In this document: positions 11,269 to 22,629 of the stretch, piece by piece | How the letters are laid out: every line of letters begins with the position of its first letter | How positions within the stretch are numbered: position 1 is the first letter of the stretch | NCBI RefSeq assembly: GCF_045679555.1 | Contig: NC_092092.1 | Coordinates: forward strand, 22,992,969 to 23,056,968 | Length of the DNA: 64,000 bases | Reading direction: 5' to 3' | Source: Salvelinus alpinus | Lineage: Eukaryota > Chordata > Actinopteri > Salmoniformes > Salmonidae | Notes under the pieces: model-generated | What the model was told of the DNA's origin: nothing | Databases searched by the model: none | Seen by the model: the letters and a program-made list of their open reading frames with translations, nothing else | Translations under genes and position numbers: made by a program

Positions 11269-11822
11269 CAGTTGTGGAAAAAGTACTAAAATGTCATTCT
11301 TGAGTAAAAGTAAAGATACCTTAATAGAAAATGACTCAAGTACAAGTGACAGTCACCTAGTAAAATACTACTTGAGTAAAAGCCTAAAAGTATTTTGTTT
11401 TAAATATACTTAAGTATCAAAAGTAAATGGAATTGCTAAAATGAATTTAAATATCAAAAGTAAAAGTATAAACCATTTCAAATTCCTTATATTAAGCAAA
11501 CCAGATGGCACTATTTGTTATACTTTTTTATTGACGGATAGCCAGGGGCACAACACTCAGACATAATTTACAAACGAAGCATTTGTGTTTAGTGAGTCCG
11601 CCAGATCAGAGGCAGTAGGGATGACCTTTTGATAAGTGTGTGAATTTGACAATTTTTCTGTCAAAATGTAACAAGTACTTTAGGGTGTCAGGGAAAATGT
11701 ATGGAGTAAAAAGTACATTATTTTCCTTAGGAATGTAGTGAAGTAAAAGTAGGCAAAGAAATAGTAAAGTACAAAAAACAACTTACTTTAAAGTATTTTT
11801 ACTTAAGTATTTTACACCACTG
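11269..11822. mobile_element. hAT-like non-autonomous element
   Basis: This 554-bp relative of the element at 348-732 starts CAGTTGTGGAAAAAGTAC and ends ACTTAAGTATTTTACACCAC followed by TG. The interior block AGTGAGTCCGCCAGATCAGA is nearly identical to the shorter copy, and the two differ by internal deletions. Flanking 8-mers match at only 5 of 8 positions, so the target duplication has decayed or the flank is rearranged. Confidence 0.72.
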
Positions 11823-13584
11823 GTTTTAGTCGAGGTTTCGTTACTCATTGTGTGTATGATAATTCACCAAACCTACATTCCCCTGCTCTCTTTTGAAAAG
11901 ACAACAGATGTGCTGATCAGTATCTCTCCCATTGAATATGTAGTTTATAGTACTTAAACAGGTCAAAAGGAGAGCCAGAGCAGTTTGGTCCTGGATTCTT
12001 TATTATGCAATAACCGTTCACTATTGCACAAATTATCTGTTTTGCGTGTCTTCCAGTTTGCATTGTGATGTAGTTTGGGTATTGAAAACTGGTTTCGAAG
12101 ATGAGTCGTTGTTGACTCATTAGTTCCATGACTGATGAGCATAACGTAACCGTTAGTGGTACAATGTATCCGATTCTTGTCAAAGTAAATGTTACTATCG
12201 CCTAATGCAAGTAAATTATTCTACGACTTTCTTTATGCATTCAAAATCAGTTGCAATGATGTAGATGCATATGCACGATCAAATTGGAGTAAAAGGAAAA
12301 TAAGACCGATATTTTCAAGCAAACCAACTCAAACTTGTTGAATAGGTGCATTTCAAAAGGGTAAAGTTAGAAAAGTAAGACGAGTTAAAATTGTCAGACA
12401 TTATTGACTTCCTGAACAATAAGATATATCTGTATGCGCGTGAATGAGGAAAGCAGACTCACCACTCGCATTTTGAGACAAGGTGGAGACAGACGTCTGG
12501 CCCATTCTGTCTTCAATGGACCGCCAAACCAACAATCACGCGGTCCCCGATGAACTTTCACAATAAAATCATCGCCAAATCCTAAAGTTAATTTGACCTA
12601 CTTCAAGGCAATTGTTGGGTTAAAACTCTTGAAAAAAAACTTCGCTGGGTCTGAAAACCACTGTTTAACCTCCCTCCGATTCAGCTCAAGCATGCCTGTC
12701 ATTTCTTTATGCAGATTAGGATACTACCCGTCAGAGGTCGAGGGGAGGAATTCTCTACTGCCAGAGAGGAAGAGGCGAAGCGAGAGGGTTTACTCCGACC
12801 AAAATCTGTCCACGAAAATAATTCCACGAAGTGAGGACTTTGTGTATGGAGGCCAATGAGAGTGTCGAATTTGGTTAAAAAAAATATATATTGCAAATTT
12901 GCTACGTGAGATTTATTTGATCGAATATAACTTTCGTAATGCTTAGGTTGTTACAAGTGTACTCATATAAGTGGACGCACGTGGCATTCCAGCAACTTTG
13001 AACACATATTTGATATCAGAGTTGTGTCCATTGTTAACACGCGACTCTGCCCTCTCATTGGCTATAATGTTCCCACCTGATCTGGCGTCCTCCTGCCCTA
13101 CTTCCGCCTTTGTGAACAACGACTCCCGTTGTTAGGGTGGAGACACGAGCATCTCGTCATTATAGCCACAATCTCTGCTATTCCGCTCCAATAGCCTACA
13201 ACCACCTCCGTGCCTATAACAGATGTAAATAGTTGGATGTCATTTAATCAACACAGTATAGATATTTTTCAACCACACAGTGACACCATAATACAATTCC
13301 AGTGTTCAGATCTTCAAACTGATGGCAGTTTGAGGATTGCATAACAAGCAAACGATCTAAGATACAGGACTGTTTAGCTAGCACAGACTGGCGATATGGC
13401 CAAAATATAATATCACATAATTGATTTTTTTTTTTAAGGTAAGGTGGTATTTGATGTTATTTGATGTTTTTGAATAATACACGTTCTACATTTTCTTTGG
13501 GTAGTTGTGTCTAAGTGATTTCAATGGGTCTTTCTCCATTCTGATTGTTTTATACTGTTCAATTAAACTTCAACCAAAAATACT
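11823..13584. other. No gene supported; one weak first-exon candidate
   Basis: On the - strand, 12505-12463 reads ATG plus 14 codons (MGQTSVSTLSQNAS) followed directly by a good splice donor, GTGAGT. No partner exon was identified. Around 12720-13150 the sequence (GAAGAGGCGAAGCGAGAGGG, GAGACACGAGCATCTCG) is richer in G+C than its surroundings and looks like a dispersed repeat or a decayed CpG-rich region. Nothing further is supported. Confidence 0.3.
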
Positions 13585-14712
13585 GACGACGATGAGACAG
13601 TCTACAGGGAGGAGGTCAGAGACCTGGCAGTTTGGTGCCAGGACAACAGCCTCTCCCTCAACGCCAGCAAGACAAAGGAGCTGATCGTGGACTACAGGGA
13701 ACAGAGGGCCGAGTAGTAGAGCGGGTTGAGAGCGGGTCAAGTTCCTCAGTGTCCACATTACTACAGACTTATCATGTTCCAAACACACCAATACAGTCGT
13801 GAAGAGAGGACGACAATGCCTCTTCCCTCTCAGGAGGCTGAAAAGGTTTGGCACGGGCCATCAGCTCCTCAAAAAGTTATACAGCTGCACCATTGAGAGC
13901 ATCTTGACTGGCTACATCATCGCTTGGTATGGCAACTGCTTGGCGTCCGACCGCAAGGCGCTACAGAGGGTAGTGCGTACAGCCCAGTACATCACTGGGG
14001 CTGAGCTCCATGCCATCCAGGACCTCTATACCAGGCGGTGTCAGAGGAATGCCCTAAAAAATTTCAATGACTCCAGCCACCCGTCATAGACTGTTCTCTC
14101 TGCTACCAGACGGCAAGTGGTAACGGAGCACCACATCTGGGACCAAAAGGCTCCTGAACAGCTTCTACCACCAAGCCATAGGACTGCTGAACAGTTAATC
14201 AAATGGCTACCCGGACTATTTGCATTGACCCCCTTTCATATTTGATTTGTTTTGCACTGATATTCTTGCACTGGCTCTATGCACACTCACTGGACTCTAC
14301 CCACACACTCACATATACTACACTGACACTTCAACACACACACACATACACACACTCACAAACTACATACACTCACACACACAATACACACACACACATG
14401 CATATCGACACCACTCACACACTTTCACACTCTTCACATACGCTGCTACTCTGTTTATTATCTATCCTCATTGCCTAGTGACTTTTACCCCTGCCTACAT
14501 GTACACATTACATCAATTACCTCAACTACCTCGTACCCCTGCACATTGACTCGATACCGTTACTCCTTGTATATACTGTAGCCTCGTTATTGTTATTTTA
14601 TTGTGTTAAGATTTCCTTTTTTTGCTAATCTTTTCTTAGGTAAGTAAGCATTCCTCAGTAAAGTCTACACCTGTTGTATTTGTCGCATGTGACAATATAA
14701 CTTTTATTTTTT
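13585..14712 (+). mobile_element. LINE 3' end (jockey/L2-type non-LTR retrotransposon)
   Basis: A 5'-truncated LINE. Translation gives the end of a reverse transcriptase (YREEVRDLAVWCQDNSLSLN, ASKTKELIVDYRE) and then the characteristic C-terminal region LFPLRRLKRFG ... [20 protein letters not shown], with frameshifts and stops. A 3' UTR follows with a CA-rich tract and ends in TGTTGTATTTGTCGCATGTG and an A/T tail. The same 3' UTR family occurs, mostly antisense, at 38166-38694, 39718-40520 and 45037-45434. Confidence 0.88.
14300..14430. repeat. CA-rich microsatellite within the LINE 3' UTR
   Basis: Imperfect runs of CA and ACACTCAC repeats (CACACACACATACACACACT and similar). Not coding, although it keeps two frames open by composition. 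Confidence 0.9.
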
Positions 14713-16373
14713 TTATCTTTAAAATCACTATAATCATGGTGTCTTTTTTGTTTTTTTACTTACTACTTTACTAGTTTAAAATAAATATGAACTCAGCACA
14801 CATTTTAAAATAGGTCTTTGAAAACTGAATAGAAAGTTTGTTTATTAATGTATTTGGCCAATGGAAAGCTTAGATCTACATAAATCATCTTAAATTGTCA
14901 GAAAATCTGAAAATTGTGGTGGAAAATTATGTTTTATTAAGACAGTACACATATTTTCCCAGTTTTTTTTTCAGACGGTCCGCCATTAAAGGTAGTTGAG
15001 CAGGAAAATTATGCCTTTTCAGCCTGAATGGAGGATGCTTTATGTACTAGCCGGTTCACAGGGGACAGGAGTGTATTACCGGGAATGAACATCAATCTTA
15101 GAGATCTAGCGGCCACTATCGGCTGCCTAGGCTACTACCTGCACAACTTTATTATATATATTTTTCTTTTCTTTTCCCCACAACTTTCTTAGAGTGTAAC
15201 AGCCATCCAAACAGTTCCTCTTTAGCTGTAGGCTATGGTTTCCTGAGAAGAAGAAAAAAGCCCTGAGTGAGCTGTATTGCCAGTGGGTGGGGACCACTCA
15301 GGAAGGCTCTCCAATTCCTGCCAAGAGCTGACGGAAACCAGCCCTCTCCTGCCTCCAGACCCTCTCTGAGCATTGTCTCATAGGCAGCTACATGGTGAAC
15401 TTATCATAATCTATCTCCTCGTTCTCCCACCTCCCTCCTAGTCCATAATGTATCTCCTAATGTTACAGCACGATCATCTGGAATTGGCAAAGCCAGCGCT
15501 GTACAATAAGCATATGCTGTTACTTTGGCCCTAAATGCTATGAGATCACCAGCCCTGATCGCACTCACACCATTTAAAAATACACCAAGATGGCTGACTC
15601 TATTTCCTTTCGAGGCAAGAGGCTCAACCCGTGTGTTGGAGTGAACTCCAGCTTTCGACAGCCCGTGGGCAATGCGATTCTTATGTCATAGAGTGCTCTG
15701 CAGGGGCTCAGCTGACACCTTGGCTGCATGACGTGTGTTAGCGGGAGATAAAATACCTTCACATACCAAAACATGGATATACTAAACAGTCCAGCACTGA
15801 CACACACACTGACTACAACTTATACCTTAAGTAAGAGCATTGGCATTGTACAAATAGGGAAACTGTGAGTGTAGATAAAGTGAAATGTGCAAACTACTAT
15901 ATATAGAAGCTCAATTAAAGGACCAGGTAGTGTTGACATGTAGGAAAATTTGAATCATGATTAATGGCCAGAATGTATGTACACAATAGGGTCTATGGTG
16001 AGTTGATATACAGAGTAGCCTACTGAAAAGAGGCTGTAAAAATTAATTGGCCTTTGCAGAGACTGTTTGGTTTAGGTGCAAGCCTGCCATCTACTGTTTA
16101 ATAAACAATGTTCTGTATACAAGGATTTATTGAAACTATACCATAAATCAAAATCAGACCTAAGAAAAGTGTTACCAAAATGTTCCACAGTACATGGAGA
16201 AAAATAACATTAGCCTTATAATATTGAACACAATCACGGCTCATATATTTCTACATCACTATAACACTGCTGATTCATTGTGGTCTGACGCTATGCAAAT
16301 ATGGACAACCTACCTCGTATGATACAGCATACGTTTTGCATTGTAAAACACAGATTGAAGAACACAATTTACT
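14713..16373. other. No gene recognised
   Basis: AT-rich non-coding DNA. The stretch 16256-16373 is nearly duplicated at 19229-19360 (both contain CACTGCTGATTCA and TCGTATGATACAG). I see no exon or known repeat in the rest. Confidence 0.4.
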
Positions 16374-16515
16374 GTTACGAACCCATAGGGGGCGCTCAAT
16401 TGGCCCAGCGTCGTCTGGGTTAGGGGAGGGTTTGGCCGGGGTATGCAGTCATTGTAAAATAAGAATTTGTTCTTAACTGGCTTGCCTCGTTAAATAAAGG
16501 TTAAATAAATCAAAT
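16374..16515 (+). mobile_element. SINE fragment
   Basis: Carries the SINE body GCTCAATTGGCCCAGCGTCG then TTAGGGGAGGGTTTGGCCGG, fused to the common tail TTCTTAACTGGCTTGCCTCG and GTTAAATAAAGG. The tRNA-like head is missing. It interrupts the 3' end of the duplicated segment at 16256-16373. Confidence 0.8.
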
Positions 16516-19500
16516 CAAATAAATATATATATGCTTATAATAATTACAGGTGTAGGATCTTCATTTGATCACTCTTGTTGCTGATCACTCTTTTTCTACA
16601 CAGCAGGAAATTCAGATGAGCTTTGTGATTTACATATATTCTCTGAAAACTCGCACTGATACTAACACACAGTTATATTAACAGTATTGCAATTTTCATG
16701 TAGCGTCATTTTGGCCAGCTAATAGCCAAACCACCGATCAAGTAACATTATGGACTAAACGTTCAAATCCTGTTGCTGCAGAATTATTTTGCTGCGACAC
16801 TACTGGTCAAATAAAGATCCAACATTTGTACTAAAGCATTACTAGTCAGCTTTAAGTAAAGTGTTACCAAACATTGCTCTAGAGATGAAAGCCTGCAGTG
16901 GCATAGGAAGGAAATCCCTGAGGACTATAACCAATGTGCAGTCTAAGTGCATATGAAAGGGAATTGATTTTTGATTGGCCAAGAGTATATTCTTTACTTA
17001 TCAACCTCTCCACAAGAACCCAAATACAGCCCCATGAATCTATCAGTGCTAATACACTTATTCCCCAGCCAGCCCCACTACTTATTCAGTTCCTGAATGT
17101 ATTGATAGGTATGTTGGGACAGCCTACTTTTACAAATCACTGGGTAAATACTAAGTTAAAAATAGTACAACATTTATATTGTTTCAATACTTGACAAGTA
17201 ATTATGTATGGCCTAATTACTTTGCTATTCTAGTACCAATTTCTGCTCAGCATTATCATAATTATTCATTATGAAGAAGGCCCAGTAGTAGGAAGTGAAA
17301 TAGCATAATGGATACTGACTGTATGTCTTTGTATTGTTACAGTCTACCTCACTCACTCAAGGATAAAAAAGGAACTGCACTGTAACAGGATGTCTGAGAA
17401 AATAGCTCAATGGGCCCACAGCTCATCGACATGTGGAGGAAAAAGAGAAAGAGTCATACATTATTAAGCAGCAATCTCAGAAAAAATACAAGGTAATTAT
17501 TGTTTAAGTGGTGCTTTTTAGTTCTTCCTCCTTTAGATTATTTATTTATTAACCTCAAAGGTGGTACCAAAGGGAATGTGTTCCAAAGTGTTGGTAAACT
17601 ATCTTTTATATAACCTAGGCTCTATCTGTCTAAAATGACAGCAAAACCATGGTGAACATTTCTAACTATGTCATAACAAATTTGATACATTCAGTGCTCT
17701 GAATTGAGTTAGGTCCCATACTATATGACCTGTTCTGCATGAAGGATTGAGTGGAGCAGACAGGACCGTTTGCCCATACAGGTAATTGCTATTAGATCCA
17801 AAAAGCAGAGGCCTAGTTTCGCTATCAAGCACTGGGAAATAATTGGATGGTCGTTGAGTTTGTCAAATTGCTTATAGTCTAATCACACAGAGCTAAGTGT
17901 CAGTGAGTGCATTCAGATTACCGGCGGCAGTACAGTACACATTGAAGTGAATTTATGTGATGGACCCAGCTAATATTGGCTGTTATAGATGTTTTTAAGA
18001 AAGGAATTAAGTTATACCATTTCGGCATTCCATTCCATAGCTAGCAACAGTTAAAAGACAAAAATGAAAATGGCAAGCACGTACTCATACTTCAAATGGT
18101 AGAGACGGGATGGTAACTATGTTTTGTATGTGAATTTGCACCATAGTTTGATTCAAAGTATGCTGCAACCTCAACCTTTCAGCACATACACAAATCAAAA
18201 GTGATTACATACAAATACTGTATATACCTGTATGGTATATTGAGAAAAAAACTAACATTGACATATCAGAATGATCTACTTTATACACAGCATGATTAGA
18301 TTTGATCTTCTCTACAAGCAAACTATTATTGAAACTGATACCAGTTACTTTGTTACTTTGTTTGGATGGCATGAATCTATCATTACGGGACCACTTCACT
18401 TCCTACACCTAAATGTTGTAGATATACAAATCAATACATGGCATCCTGTCAGTAAGTAGATTATTTCCCCTGGTCTGGATGGCTCTTATTTTGAAATCTA
18501 GGCTGCTTAATAATAGCTCATTGCAGAGAGAATTGAGAGCATTATATTTCACAGTGCAGAGAAATTGGGGCTTAATGATCACGTACAGGTTCACTATGAG
18601 AGAGAGGAGAGCAACAACAGTCTCAGCCAGAGAGAGAGGTCTACACACCCATTGCTCATTCACAAAAAAAATAAACAATGTAGGACTGTTTGTTAAATGA
18701 AAAATCTGATCTTCCTCAATTAGAATCCAATTGTCTTTGTTCAGACGTTTCATGCTGCTAAGGTTATTGATGCTTAGTGTCATTGATTTTTACCATTATT
18801 ACAGTTACTTTGGTCCCTTTCCAAGATTGAACCGTTACACTGCCACAATGAGTCCTGTTGTTTGGACCAAGACTGGTCTGTTGCTTCAAGGGCGTACGCT
18901 GTCACACTGTACTAAAGTTCTTTCAATTAAAAGTTCAATTGAAAGTACAACATGAAACTAGACAAAATAGTCAAACATTTGTCAGAATGCATTCAATCAT
19001 TAACCAATGGAAATAGTACAACATTTCCCACCATGGAGTACATCTATTTTGGGGTATGGTTGATAGTTTATTCTGTCACAAACTTTCAGCATTAGTAATG
19101 GCACAGGGAAGTTGAGAAATCAGTTTTCACTCTTTGTTGAGTTTTGTGAAATAAACAAAGGAGTAAGCAGATCCTATCAATCACTTTAAATGACTTTAGC
19201 CTTGTCAAGCATTGGGGTTTTCTACATTAATATGACACTGCTGATTCACTGTGGTCTGAGGCGATGCAAATGTGGACAACCTGCCTCGTATGATACAGAA
19301 TGCAAATTATGTTTTGCATTGTAAAACAAATATTGAAGAGCACAATCTACTGTTAAGAATCCACCTGGACCATATGAAATCATGGGTAAAGAAATATACA
19401 AAGCTATAACAGACACACACAAAGTCATGCAGAATGGCTTTGTATCGCATCTTTGTATACATTACATCATTGTTTGTTACTACTGTAGTATTATCATAGT

Positions 19501-20324
19501 GGCAGTTGATATATTTCTGTGTGGGCAATCTATGTACTTAGTCCTCCTTGTCAGTCCACTTTCTCCAATACAAGTTGTATTTGAACAGGAGTTATGGCAT
19601 GAGTTAATAGACTCGGCTAAATGTTATGACATTCACAGTGTGGCAAACGTAATTAAACATATAAAATGACATCAACTAAATATAAACTGACCGTAATGCA
19701 CTACTAAAGACTAAGTCATCATACCCTGTCACTAGATATGACTATATGATAAGTTATGTGATGATGATGCATGTAATATTATTAAATGTAATCTCTCAAA
19801 GTGATAAGGCTGTCTGTTTTGTCGTTATTTAATCAAATAACTACAACACAAACCAGGTTTTGAAACAATTTAGGCAAAAACGAAGTAATTTAAACAACTG
19901 TAAACCAACAACCAACAACCATCACATTACAGGCAAGGGTCTATTTGCCTGGCTGTGTTCCCTGAACAGCTGATCTGAATACACAGAGGGAAACTCATAA
20001 TAAAGGTCCTTTTCAATAGGCTTGCACAGTAGGGTACTTAGCAATCACAGCTGGCTCTAGGTGACTCTCTACATGCACAGTCCAGGGGCAATTTTGCCAA
20101 CAGAGAACATTAGAGAGCTCCTACTATCAACTACTGTACAGTACACACACACAGTAACTTTGACAACAAACACAAAGACAAGAAACTCTCTCACACCCAC
20201 AGACACACTCAAATAGACACAATAACATAGACACACACACAGAGACAGCGTAAAGGGCACTCACGAGCATGTTCCATGACTGGAAGAGGAGAAAGCGATC
20301 ACCCTTGTAAGCAGATCCTTTCTT
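16516..20324. other. No gene recognised
   Basis: About 3.8 kb of AT-rich DNA with no exon that combines a splice site with a recognisable protein. It includes the second copy of a ~130-bp duplicated segment (19229-19360). Open frames near 18205-18783 have no recognisable domain. Confidence 0.4.
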
Positions 20325-20394
20325 TTCCTCGTCTCTCTCGCTCTCTCTCGTGCAGGGAGATTTCTCTCTCTCTCTCTTTCTCGTGCAGGGAGAT

Positions 20395-20458
<64 letters not shown>

Positions 20459-20505
20459 CAGGGAGATGTTTCTCTCTCTCTCTCTTGTGCAGGGAGATAG
20501 CTCTC
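20325..20505. repeat. Compound TC microsatellite with a recurring 12-mer
   Basis: Long CT/TC runs are interrupted four times by the same 12-mer GTGCAGGGAGAT (at 20350, 20383, 20456 and 20487). The longest pure run is about 20397-20455. On the - strand it creates an artificial open frame rich in Arg-Glu; this is not a gene. Confidence 0.92.
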
Positions 20506-21097
20506 TGACATTCGTTCCTCGCTGCCTGCCTCTCTGCAGTGGACCTGACCATGAAGCAGCCCAGGGAGCACAGGGGGATGACACAACAACCATTACCTCC
20601 ATTAGTAGGGCCTGATTGAGCCAGTCTGGAACCTTCCTGTCCACTGGGGCTTTTAGCTGCAGCCTGAGGCCACGGGAAGAGAGAAATATAGAGGGAAGGA
20701 GAGAGAAAGGGGGAGGGTGGGAGGGAGCTCTGCAACCTTCATTAAAGCCAGACTAATTCCATTCCTGCTATTCACCTACATTTTTAGATGATCTCTGCAC
20801 CCCAGACTCCATGTGTCAATACTCATCACAATCATCAGAGAAAAAATAGGAAAGTTATGTGAGGATGCTTGATGGTTGAAGTCGGTGAACAAGTGGGTTT
20901 GAGGGATCCAATCTCCACTGTGTGAAAAATCTCAGATTTTTTTTTGACGCTCAGTGCTAAAATTGGACATTGTTCTAAAAGGAATGAGTCATACTTGACA
21001 AGATAACGACTGCAAGTACTGCCACTTATGTATTCCACTCACAACCTGTCTTGTCTCCCAGGAACCAACACCTGGTAATGTAATGTAAGAACCATGT
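20506..21097. other. No gene recognised
   Basis: Non-coding. A 26-bp sequence at 20728-20753 (CTCTGCAACCTTCATTAAAG then CCAGAC) is repeated exactly at 21312-21337, so this spacer and the SINE after it sit between direct repeats. Confidence 0.4.
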
Positions 21098-21305
<208 letters not shown>

Positions 21306-21400
21306 AGGGAACTCTGCAACCTTCATTAAAGCCAGACATTAAAGCCAGGGTTGACATGAGGAGAGGCCTCAAAGGCTTCAAAGAGTTTCCAAGTCCTTGG

Positions 21401-21596
21401 CCCTTTATTGCCCCTGACCAGCTTGATGCCCTTTATTGCCCCTGACCAGCTTGATGCCCTTTACTGCCCCTGACCAGCTTGATGCCCTTTACTGCCCCTG
21501 ACCAGCTTGATGCCCTTTATTGCCCCTGACCAGCTTGATGCCCTTTATTGCCCCTGATCAGCTTGATGCCCTTTATTGCCCCTGACCAGCTTGATG
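21401..21596 (+). repeat. 28-bp minisatellite, seven copies
   Basis: Seven head-to-tail copies of a 28-bp unit (CCCTTTATTGCCCCTGACCA plus GCTTGATG), start to start exactly 28 bases apart at 21401, 21429, 21457, 21485, 21513, 21541 and 21569. Copies differ by single C/T changes (TTACTG versus TTATTG, GACCA versus GATCA). Not a multiple of three and not coding. Confidence 0.97.
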
Positions 21597-22281
21597 CCTA
21601 ATTTAGGACATTGTGTAAATTATACACACTGAAAATAAACCCCAACAAGGTGCCAACTTGTGCCCTGCTAATACTCCCATCCCTAATGGTGCTACAACTG
21701 AACCGTATTACTGAAATAGCTGCATATTCTCAATGTCAAAGTCCATGTTAAATTTCCAGCAGTGTTTCAACAAAAGGTAATTGAATGTATTTAATCATTA
21801 TTGTGTGAACAGCATTATTACAAGTTACATCATTGCAACATGGTGGCAATATCCTCCATGTCCTGTTGGTCTTCCAGAAACAAATGACCTAAAGTATGAC
21901 ATTAACTGAGCTGAGTTACTGTTTGACAATTGGGTCAGCTCATGTGGGAGGAAATTGTATGGCAGTCCTGTACGTATTTTTGACAGTGACAGCGGAAACA
22001 ACTTTGTATTCGAGGCTCTTTAAGCAATGATAAACACAGTGACCCACTGACGTGGCACAGTCAGGTTGTTGTATAACTTTAAGTCACACTGTCGGAACTT
22101 ATAAACCATGGTCATGGAACAAAGTATGATATGTGGCAGCAGCATAGATGCAGATATTCAGAACTATTTTGTAACTTGACCCATGAGGATGAGTCATTAC
22201 TATATCTGTAAAGACAGCAAAACTAAATAAACCTTTTATAAGCAATTGAAAAACATAAGGCTTTCTCCACTCCCCACCAGG
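21597..22281. other. No gene recognised
   Basis: Unique-looking non-coding DNA between the minisatellite and the left LTR of a gypsy element. Confidence 0.4.
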
Positions 22282-22629
22282 TGTCTCCCATTTCCCCCCA
22301 TTTTCCCCTGTGTACTTACTATATCTGCGTTTTCTGTTGATCTGCTGCTAGTTCGTCTTATCTTGTCAAGTCTTACCAGCGTGTTCTCCCGTTTTCCAGC
22401 ATCTCTAGTTTCTGTTTTCTAGTCCCCCGGGTTCTGACCATTCTGCCTGCCCTGACCCTGACCCTGAGCCTGCCTGCCGTTCTGTCTCTGTTTGACGCTG
22501 TCTTGGAATACCGACCTCTGCCTGCCCTAGACCTGACATTTGCCTGCCCCCTGTTTAGTAATAAACATCTGAGATCCGAACTGTCTGCCTCCTGTGTCTG
22601 CATCTGGGTCTCATCCTGAGTCGTGTTAG
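22282..22629 (+). repeat. Left LTR of a Ty3/gypsy-like element
   Basis: It aligns over its whole length with 25651-25983: both start TGTCTCC, share TCAAGTCTTACCAGCGTGTT and GACCTCTGCCTGCCCT, and contain AATAAACATCTGAGAT (a polyadenylation signal). The copies differ by scattered substitutions and small indels (for example an extra CCCTGA unit here), so the insertion is not recent. Exact LTR borders are uncertain by a few bases. Confidence 0.85.

Noticed and set aside
14203-14549. Two overlapping His/Thr-rich open frames on the + strand
   Set aside because: They cover the CA-rich tract of a LINE 3' UTR and have no independent support.
20127-20735. 202-codon open frame rich in Arg-Glu repeats on the - strand
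   Set aside because: It is the translation of a GA/TC microsatellite with an interspersed 12-mer; no start context, splice sites or protein family.
21401-21596. Regular repeats that could suggest a CRISPR array
   Set aside because: The copies are directly contiguous with no unique spacers and the genome is vertebrate; it is a minisatellite.
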